Shown here: piece after piece, positions 1 through 6,115 of the stretch
Layout of the letters: every line of letters begins with the position of its first letter
Position numbering within the stretch: position 1 is the first letter of the stretch
Source of the DNA: Candidatus Caldarchaeum subterraneum
Lineage (GTDB): Archaea > Thermoproteota > Nitrososphaeria_A > Caldarchaeales > Caldarchaeaceae
DNA: 64,000 bases
Direction: 5' to 3'
Assembly (NCBI GenBank): GCA_000270325.1
Contig: BA000048.1
Span: 36,233-100,232, forward strand
The notes under the pieces: model-generated
What the model was told of the DNA's origin: nothing
The model's input: the letters and a program-made list of their open reading frames with translations, nothing else
Database searches by the model: none
Program-made: the position numbers and the translations under genes

Positions 1-2
1 AC

Positions 3-473
3 ACTTTCGGAGAAGGGGTGCTGGTCGGATTCCCGTACCAGTATAGGCTGAACACAACCTATGAAGCATATGGGGTGAGGATTAGGTTAGCATTCTACGG
101 CCAGGATGGAAAGCTTGTATGGTCATCTAACTATACTCCTAACGACCTCCCGTTCAACTTCAACGTTGTCGGCGAACATGGCGGAAGCTTGTACGCCCTT
201 ATCCCTGATGGTAAACAGTTCATAGGCCCCGTCAGCCAGGGAACAAAGATCACATTGGTTAGAATAGGCCGAGACGGAACAATAAACGCCATACTATCAG
301 TGAAGGATTTTTTGGCTGCTGAGCTCTTCAGGGGCGAGGACCCATGGTCGTACAGGTTCTCCGACGACATACATGCAATAATCATAGACAACAAACTCAT
401 CCTAACCACCAAAGCCTCTGTCAAAGACCATGTCTACACATATGTTGTCGCCTTCGAGAGGATACTGCAGTAA
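3..473 (+). CDS. Hypothetical protein, C-terminal part (cut by the left edge)
   Basis: The frame is open from the first bases of the window with no stop upstream, so the gene begins outside and only the last ~156 residues are seen. The in-frame GTG at 18 is therefore probably internal. The sequence alternates short hydrophobic strands with Gly/Asp/Asn turns (for example LVRIGRDGTINAIL and HAIIIDNKLILTTKA), which suggests an all-beta, propeller-like fold. No catalytic motif or family signature is recognised. It ends 24 bases before the next feature, which lies on the other strand. Confidence 0.6.
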   Translation, partial: TFGEGVLVGFPYQYRLNTTYEAYGVRIRLAFYGQDGKLVWSSNYTPNDLPFNFNVVGEHGGSLYALIPDGKQFIGPVSQGTKITLVRIGRDGTINAILSVKDFLAAELFRGEDPWSYRFSDDIHAIIIDNKLILTTKASVKDHVYTYVVAFERILQ

Positions 474-496
474 TACAACTCAATGTGTCCAAATAA

Positions 497-878
497 TCAC
501 TGCAACCAATGCTCACAGGCTTTCTGGCCGCTATTCATTCTTCTTATGTATGAATCTTTTATCATCTCTGCTATTGATGCTGTGTCTCTGCTCACGTCAA
601 CGGCCTGTATCATGAACGCCTCATAGCCCCTCTTCTTCGAGACGTTGAACTTCTCCAAGTTCTTTGCATGTACACGTTCTTGGTAGTTCTGTAGCTCGTC
701 CATCTCGACTACAATCATAGCCGCTGTTATGAGAATATCTATGCGGTAGCCCTCTGGCAAGCGTTTTCACATGCCTTATCCGTTGTTTCAGTTCTTTCCT
801 AGACAGCCTGTGCTCCTCTATAGAGGCCCTGAGAACCTCAGCCCTCACACCCAACTTGGGCGAGCATCGACGGCACAC
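497..878 (-). pseudogene. Frameshifted hypothetical gene
   Basis: Two overlapping minus-strand frames read as halves of one protein. The first (from 878) gives a basic helical N-terminus (VRAEVLRASIEEHRL, KELKQRIRHVKTLA). The second continues with YRIDILITAAMIVVEMDEL and an amphipathic C-terminal part ending at 497. The switch falls around 750-765, near LARG/YRID, and a one-base indel there would restore about 125 residues. The family is not recognised. It may be a real recent frameshift, a sequencing error, or two unrelated short frames. It lies directly downstream of the PIN/ATPase pair on the same strand. Confidence 0.35.
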
Positions 879-942
879 TTCTCAGAAGAATGAGAAGAAG
901 AATAGTTGGGTGAGGGGAGAGGATGCATCAGCAATCAGAGAG

Positions 943-1380
943 TTAAACAAAATCATATGCTTCGTTAGGAGTTAGAACACGTATCGTGTATGGTAATCTT
1001 TTCATAGCTTCCTTGAGCCGTGAATCAATTGTTACCAGAGTTGCGTTTGCATGGTTTGCTAGCCTTACTATCTCCACATCATCAGGCGGTATCTGATTCT
1101 CATTCGATAATTTGGGGAGATAATTAATTAATTGAACTTTAGCTTTAATAATTATGGCCATTTGAAGAAGCTTCGGAACGGAGGATTGGTGTTTCCCCGC
1201 AAGATTACTTATTACTCTCAGATATCTCTCAAGGAGGTTGCCACTACATACCATCGTGTGGCACTTTTGTATTATATCTAAGAGGAGCCGAAGGCAAGTG
1301 ACGTCCGGTTCACCTTTTTCGTTTTCCATTTTGGCCGCTAGAATGATTATGTTTTCGTCTAGCACGAACTTCTCCGTCAT
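943..1380 (-). CDS. PIN-like nuclease domain protein partnered with an ATPase
   Basis: A 145-residue protein with the layout of a PIN-type metal-dependent RNase. An N-terminal strand carries an acidic residue (FVLDENIIILA), a helical middle follows, and the C-terminal part has the typical second and third acidic positions (PPDDVEIVRLANHANATLVTIDSRLKEAM). It starts 2 nt after the stop of the upstream ATPase gene, so the two are probably translationally coupled. VapC toxins normally follow a small antitoxin; here the partner is a RecF/SMC-like ATPase. Function is inferred: an RNase controlled by the ATPase, possibly in defence. The nuclease fold call is moderately secure. Confidence 0.7.
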   Translation of the reverse strand: MTEKFVLDENIIILAAKMENEKGEPDVTCLRLLLDIIQKCHTMVCSGNLLERYLRVISNLAGKHQSSVPKLLQMAIIIKAKVQLINYLPKLSNENQIPPDDVEIVRLANHANATLVTIDSRLKEAMKRLPYTIRVLTPNEAYDFV

Positions 1381-1382
1381 AG

Positions 1383-2678
1383 TTATCGTTCTTTGGATGG
1401 TCTTAGAGCCTCTAGATATTTCTCCCAGTTTTCTAGCTCGGCTTCGAAGAACCCTTTCAACCCGCCTTCCAGCTGTCCTTTCTCGTTAACCGCGAGATTG
1501 GTAACTTTTGTCTCGCCTCCTACTCTTTCAAAGTAGTAAACCTTGAGTTCCTCAGGGCTCAGATCTCGTCTGGCTACAGCTGTCAGTAGCCTCAGTAAAA
1601 TGTGTTCGCTATGCGTCGTTATGATGAGCTGTTTCTTCTCCTTTTTTGCAACATCAGTCAGGATGTCTGCTAGCGTTGCTTGACTCCTTGGATGTAGGTG
1701 TATCTCTGGTTCTTCGATGCCAATGATAGACATTTCAGGAGCAACAGCTAGAGCTAAAAGCATGATGACAATCTGGTTAAGGCCAAACCCGTCGTTAACA
1801 AGGTATGTCTCCACTTCTCCGTCTCGGCTTCTCAACGCAGCCAAATCGGGCGGCTCGATCCTAACATAGATTCTGGCGCCAGTTATCTTTTCAGTCCAGT
1901 CAGAGACCTTATCCTCCAGCTTATCACGTCTGTACGTAAGTAGGTTAGATGCGTATTGAGCCTGGATGGTAACGTTTGGGTTGGCAATGACATCTGAATT
2001 GTATCCCGTCAACTTGTAGGAGTGATTATCAAATCCTCTAAGTACTGGCACAAATCTGAACGAGTCAAGGTCATTGAATATCACGTTGAATATTTTATCA
2101 TACGCATCTTTTACTCTTCGTAGCATTATACTGGTAGTAGGGGTATTGGAGCTGAATGTCATTGTGCTTACTATAGGTTTAGCTATGTATGGCGCTTCGG
2201 CAAGATCAACCGCGCCTATCTCATCGACCTGAATTCTTCTAGGCTCAAGTTCTTGGTTCCCATATGAATCAAGTGTTGCCTTAAATCTTAATCCGTTACA
2301 TGATATCTCCCCGCTGTGCCATACCCAAGCTGCATCAGAACCGAACATGACACCGTACTTATACGTGACATACTCAATTTTATTGTCTGAGCGTGATATG
2401 GGCGCTAACTCGGCCGGGTCAATGAAGCGTTTGCCAGTTAACACAAATTTTATCTCTTTGGATTGCGTGGACAATATGTTTTGATAAGAGCCTAGATTTA
2501 TCATCTGACCGTTGGCATAAAGATGACCCTGACCTAGTGATTGTCTTAACGCTGCGAGTGCATGTAATACGCTGGATTTTCCTGAACGGTTTGGGCCTAT
2601 GATGACAGTGATTAGCCCTAGGTCTAGGCTGACGTTTTTAAGGCTTTTGAATCCCTGTATGGTCAGCTTCTCGATCAC
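1383..2678 (-). CDS. RecF/SMC-like AAA ATPase (AAA_21/DUF3696 type)
   Basis: A 431-residue ABC-class ATPase. The N-terminus reads MIEKLTIQGFKSLKNVSLDLG, followed by Walker A GPNRSGKSSVLHAL near residue 30. A signature-like NDGFGLNQIVIMLLALA, Walker B IIGIEEPEIHLHP and a switch TTHSEHILLRL lie in the last third. The C-terminal GFFEAELENWEKYLEAL resembles the end of DUF3696 proteins. Such single-gene overcoming-lysogenization/RecF-like ATPases are often paired with a nuclease in defence operons. The next gene, 2 nt downstream, encodes a PIN-like protein. ATPase identity is secure; the role is inferred from the pairing. Confidence 0.85.
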   Translation of the reverse strand: MIEKLTIQGFKSLKNVSLDLGLITVIIGPNRSGKSSVLHALAALRQSLGQGHLYANGQMINLGSYQNILSTQSKEIKFVLTGKRFIDPAELAPISRSDNKIEYVTYKYGVMFGSDAAWVWHSGEISCNGLRFKATLDSYGNQELEPRRIQVDEIGAVDLAEAPYIAKPIVSTMTFSSNTPTTSIMLRRVKDAYDKIFNVIFNDLDSFRFVPVLRGFDNHSYKLTGYNSDVIANPNVTIQAQYASNLLTYRRDKLEDKVSDWTEKITGARIYVRIEPPDLAALRSRDGEVETYLVNDGFGLNQIVIMLLALAVAPEMSIIGIEEPEIHLHPRSQATLADILTDVAKKEKKQLIITTHSEHILLRLLTAVARRDLSPEELKVYYFERVGGETKVTNLAVNEKGQLEGGLKGFFEAELENWEKYLEALRPSKER

Positions 2679-3107
2679 TGCGGCACCGTTATTACTAAGC
2701 TTGGGAATAAAAAAGCTTTAAACAACGTCTAGATGTGGGCATGGCTGGAACAGGTGAGTCGTCCTCGGCCAATCTTCCAGAAAACATGCAGTTGCCGAAG
2801 GCCATGGCGACAGTAAACGCCAAGCTCATGGCAGCCGCCACCAGCATCATAACGTGTAAACGTTTACCTGCGGCGCCTTGGCTTATGGATGAAAGGCTAC
2901 AGGTAGCTGGCTTATTCCGATTAATCCATCTGTACCCTAAGGTGGCTTTTGTTAGCGCTAGTTTGGCTAGTATATTGTTTTTACATGTGGCTGTTCGCAT
3001 AGATTATGAGCCTGAGCAGAATCTATCATATGGATGGTTAGTGACAGCCTTTAAGGCCTGCTAAGATGGTGTGTGTATGGTGTTCATGTTGGTTTTGTGG
3101 AGGGTTT
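2679..3107. other. 429-bp gap without a convincing gene
   Basis: Both strands have overlapping open frames here (about 109 codons plus, 101 codons minus). Neither shows a recognisable family or a clear ribosome-binding site. The minus frame has one hydrophobic stretch (MMLVAAAMSLAFTVAMAF) and could be the remnant of a small membrane protein. The segment probably also holds the promoter of the ATPase-PIN pair. Confidence 0.4.
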
Positions 3108-4025
3108 TTAGGTCTTTTCTGTTTTTGATGCTATATTTGAGATGACTTCATCTACAGTGTGATACCGTCTCGTTGGGTCTAGTGTGGAGAGTAGCTGTGC
3201 TGCTCTGATTCTTTTGTCATGTGTTAGGTCTATTATTTTCCAGCCGTGGATGGCTATTAGGTCGTCTCTTGAGGCTGGGAAGAATGGGTCTTCTCTCAAA
3301 ACCTTCTCTAAGGATTGGATTCCTGTTTTTCCTGTTGTTTGTGGGAATTTTCCTGTCTCGTGATAGTATTTAAGCCTGGCAGCGTCCTCATACATCTTGA
3401 CAGTATGAAAGGATAGCATAACCCTCTTAGAGGGGCTGGCCTCCGCTTTCCTGCTTATCTCCAGCAGCTCATCATCATCAAACTGGTAAATGTTATGGAC
3501 ACCCTTCCCAAAGAGCCTAGAGTATGTTATTTCATCGTGATAGTAGGATGGTTCCTGTCTAGATATGTCCACGACATGTATCAAGCCCAATTCCCTCATA
3601 GCTTCAAGTGCTTTCCCATCAGATTCTCCCCTTATCTCGAGAGCATACATGACATCTTTCGACGGAGATGAGCTGAAGAAATCTCTTAACAGCTCACATG
3701 TTACACGTAGGGTGGGTGGAGTTTCCATCACTAGTAGGGGTGAGCGCAGTAGGCGACAAACCCTAAGCATGTATTCTAGGACTTTCATGGACTCGCGGTT
3801 GTTGGCAAGCCCGTGGATGTGTGTTATCTTTCTGTTGCATTTCACGGTGAAGACGAAGCTATCTGGCACCTTTTTTCTCCATGAAGCCACAACATCCAGA
3901 GGCAGAAGCCTGTAGAATAGGCTGTTAACCTCCACGAAGTCGAACACTTTAGCATATTTGGTTAGCCTGTCTCCGGGTACGTTGAAGTAGCGCCATCCCC
4001 CAGCACCTATCAACACCTCACCCAT
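3108..4025 (-). CDS. DUF72 family protein (YecE-like), shorter paralogue
   Basis: A 305-residue DUF72 protein, a TIM-barrel family of unknown biochemical activity. It starts with the family signature IGAGGWRYF (usually GTSGW), then FDFVEVNSLFYRLL, FVFTVKCNRKITH and LLVMETPPTL. It is divergently arranged with a second DUF72 gene 38 bp away. This copy departs from consensus (GAGGW for GTSGW, VNSLFY for xNSTFY), so it may be specialised. Family membership is clear; no substrate is known. Confidence 0.85.
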   Translation of the reverse strand: MGEVLIGAGGWRYFNVPGDRLTKYAKVFDFVEVNSLFYRLLPLDVVASWRKKVPDSFVFTVKCNRKITHIHGLANNRESMKVLEYMLRVCRLLRSPLLVMETPPTLRVTCELLRDFFSSSPSKDVMYALEIRGESDGKALEAMRELGLIHVVDISRQEPSYYHDEITYSRLFGKGVHNIYQFDDDELLEISRKAEASPSKRVMLSFHTVKMYEDAARLKYYHETGKFPQTTGKTGIQSLEKVLREDPFFPASRDDLIAIHGWKIIDLTHDKRIRAAQLLSTLDPTRRYHTVDEVISNIASKTEKT

Positions 4026-4063
4026 AACACTCTAGAGGCCTTTATACGGGGCCGTGTAAATAG

Positions 4064-5230
4064 TTGTTCCTGTTGACGGGGATACTTCTGGGAACGTCTG
4101 GCTGGAGCTATGATGAGTGGGTTGGGCCCTTCTACAGAAGCAAGTCTGAGCCAAAGCTTAGACGATACAGCAACCTCTTCGAAACAGTAGAGATAGACTC
4201 AACATTCTACTCATACCCAGGTGAGAGAACCGTGGCTGGTATGATGCGAGCTGTTCCAGAAAGCTTCCAGTTCACCGCCAAGGTTCCCGGAGAAGTAACC
4301 CACAGGCTTGGGCTGGATGTTGATAAAGGAGCTCTAGAAGCTATGGAGAGGTTCACAAAGCTTATGAGGCCTATGCTTGTGAAGGGTATGCTAGGCTGCC
4401 TACTCCTCCAGCTACCCCCAAGCATGAAGTATTCTCCGGAGCTTCTTGAGAAGTTTCTCGAAAGTGTTGATAGGGGTTTCAGGTATGCTGTGGAGTTTAG
4501 GCATCCCAGCTGGATAAGGAAAGAGACATTCACACTTCTTAGGAGGCTTGAGGCAGCGTATACAATAGTGGATGAGCCTCTACTGCCTCCGGTGGTTGAG
4601 GTAACCACAGACTTCGCTTATGTGAGGTGGCATGGAAGAGGTAAGAACCCTTGGTACAACTATCACTACAATGAGGCTGAGCTTAGGGGATGGGTGGATA
4701 AGCTCCAGAGCATAAAAGGCTCAGTCAGACGCGTATATGGATACTTCAATAACCATTTTCACGGATACGCTGTCCACAACTGTATCCAAGTGCTTGAGAT
4801 GCTAGGACTGGCTGATGAGAGGCACAAGGCTGTAAAGACACAGCTCGAAAACTACTTCATGATGACCGGCATATGGAGAGAGGAAGAGGCTCCCGTAGCC
4901 TCCGATGAGGAGAAGATGCGCCTCCTCTCATCACTGGTAGACACACCCAGGCTCAGGAGAGCAAGCGAGATAGCGGATGAACAGGTCCAGATAATCACAG
5001 CCTCCCCCCACTACATAAGGGCCAGGATAAAAGAGTACACAGCAATAGTTGATGTCGAAAAGATGGTTATACTACATGATTGTGAAGACTGGAAGAAGGG
5101 AAGCATACAGAAAAGACTCTGCAAACACCTAACCCGACTATTCCTCACCCTCCCAGAAGACACAGCAACACCCATACTCAAGTCAATTAAATCATACCTA
5201 TCTACTTGGAGCTTTGAGGTAAAGAACTGA
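4064..5230 (+). CDS. DUF72 family protein with C-terminal extension
   Basis: A 388-residue protein. Residues ~7-260 are a canonical DUF72 domain: GTSGWSYDEWVGPFY, FETVEIDSTFYSYP, FQFTAKVPGEVTH, LGCLLLQLPPS, YAVEFRHPSW and the C-terminal YGYFNNHFHGYAV. About 125 further residues are charged and helical and are not part of the usual ~240-residue domain. The listed start is a TTG. A TATA-like box (TTTATA near 4041-4046) would place transcription initiation near 4070, so a second TTG at 4073 is an alternative leaderless start. Divergent from the other DUF72 gene, probably sharing a promoter region. Function unknown. Confidence 0.88.
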   Translation: MFLLTGILLGTSGWSYDEWVGPFYRSKSEPKLRRYSNLFETVEIDSTFYSYPGERTVAGMMRAVPESFQFTAKVPGEVTHRLGLDVDKGALEAMERFTKLMRPMLVKGMLGCLLLQLPPSMKYSPELLEKFLESVDRGFRYAVEFRHPSWIRKETFTLLRRLEAAYTIVDEPLLPPVVEVTTDFAYVRWHGRGKNPWYNYHYNEAELRGWVDKLQSIKGSVRRVYGYFNNHFHGYAVHNCIQVLEMLGLADERHKAVKTQLENYFMMTGIWREEEAPVASDEEKMRLLSSLVDTPRLRRASEIADEQVQIITASPHYIRARIKEYTAIVDVEKMVILHDCEDWKKGSIQKRLCKHLTRLFLTLPEDTATPILKSIKSYLSTWSFEVKN

Positions 5231-5354
5231 CCCAAACAACTAGCATCGCCTCAAGGGTGGACCTAACTCTGTGTCTCGATATACCTAAGACTATTAGGCC
5301 GAGTGTTGCACTTTCACACCACCCTCTAAACTTTATGAAGGGCCCTGTGTTTCT

Positions 5355-5843
5355 ATGTTTATTGCTTCCTATAGGGAGAGGCTTGAAAGGATTAGGGTTG
5401 GGGATGTTGTATATAAGGAGGAAGAGGAGACCTCTGTTACCGAGATTGGCTCTATATTGAATGGTTTTGAGCCTGTTATAGCTGATGTAAGGCTTTCTAC
5501 CGAGACGCTTTTATCCACTCTCAGAATGTTTGAGAGGGATTTTGACTATGTTATGTTCTCGTTTAGAGATGGCGTATTATCTATTAGCTCTAAGTCTCTG
5601 GAGAGGTCTTTAAAAGTGTCTGGACGGGGAGAAGTGGATAAACAGTATTTCAGCCTCTACTACCTTCTTAGGTATTTAAAGGGTATAGATAGGCTGGGTA
5701 TTAAAGGTGTTAGGCTATTATTCAGCGAAGCGCCTCAAGAGTTCAGTAAAGACCCTCAAAAGAATAGCCCAAAACCCATAATTATTGAGGGTAGAATTAG
5801 GGATATGGAGATAACACTATACCAAGCACCAAGAATAGAATAA
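5355..5843 (+). CDS. PCNA-like protein with a single C-terminal clamp domain
   Basis: A 162-residue protein whose last ~115 residues follow the C-terminal domain of archaeal PCNA. The order is a helix STETLLSTLRMFE, strands FDYVMFSFRDGVLSISSKS, a YFSLYYLLRYLKGIDRL helix (PCNA: YSIDYL...MIKA), and the terminal LYQAPRIE matching the PCNA ending YLLAPR(I/V)E. PCNA is normally ~245 residues with two such domains. Here the first domain is absent and only ~45 divergent residues precede. The upstream 120 bp cannot encode the missing half. An ATG at 5355 lies ~22 nt after a TATA-like AAACTTTATG. It could be a clamp-interacting or regulatory paralogue, or a decaying copy. The homology call is by eye. 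Confidence 0.6.
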   Translation: MFIASYRERLERIRVGDVVYKEEEETSVTEIGSILNGFEPVIADVRLSTETLLSTLRMFERDFDYVMFSFRDGVLSISSKSLERSLKVSGRGEVDKQYFSLYYLLRYLKGIDRLGIKGVRLLFSEAPQEFSKDPQKNSPKPIIIEGRIRDMEITLYQAPRIE

Positions 5844-5881
5844 GCCTCATTAAAACCCAAGCCACATAAACACAGCCGAGA

Positions 5882-5986
5882 ATGAAAGCAAAAGCTGTCG
5901 CACATCCGATAGAGGGACTGGTCAAATACCATGGGTTAAAAGGACTGGAGGCGCTTTTGAGCAGCCCGTGTAATTTAACTGATTAA
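5882..5986 (+). pseudogene. N-terminal relic of a mevalonate-pathway decarboxylase
   Basis: A 34-codon open frame begins MKAKAVAHPIEGLVKYHGLK. This closely resembles the start of archaeal (di)phosphomevalonate decarboxylases, which begin with an AHPIxGLVKYHG motif. After ~20 residues the resemblance stops and the frame ends at TAA 5984-5986. The rest of the ~320-residue enzyme is missing. It is therefore read as a fragment left by a deletion or rearrangement, not a working gene. Recognition is from memory of the family motif. It overlaps the end of the small minus-strand ORF 5975-6115. Confidence 0.45.
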
Positions 5987-6115
5987 GAGTTTAAAGAAGC
6001 GTCTGAAAATCCCGAGGTTTAGCTCCCGCGCGATGCCGTAAACCATCCACGTGAGAACAATCGTCAAAATAAGCGTAACCAAGACCATCAAAAACTCTAT
6101 GTCGGTCGACAACAT
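5975..6115 (-). CDS. 46-residue single-span membrane peptide, coupled to the surface protein gene
   Basis: A 46-codon ORF whose ATG (6115-6113) overlaps the TGA of the upstream 834-residue gene in a TGATG junction, the arrangement expected for translational coupling. The peptide has an acidic N-terminus (MLSTDIEF), one hydrophobic span of ~20 residues (LMVLVTLILTIVLTWMVYGI) and a basic tail (FRRFFKLLIS). The predicted topology is outside-in with the basic tail in the cytoplasm. No homologue is recognised. Because the large protein also ends in a membrane anchor, the peptide may be an assembly partner; this is inference. Confidence 0.55.
   Translation of the reverse strand: MLSTDIEFLMVLVTLILTIVLTWMVYGIARELNLGIFRRFFKLLIS

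Noticed and set aside
2735-3064. 109-codon plus-strand frame in the 2.7-3.1 kb gap
   Set aside because: No family, no ribosome-binding site, and an equally long frame lies opposite; not called as a gene.
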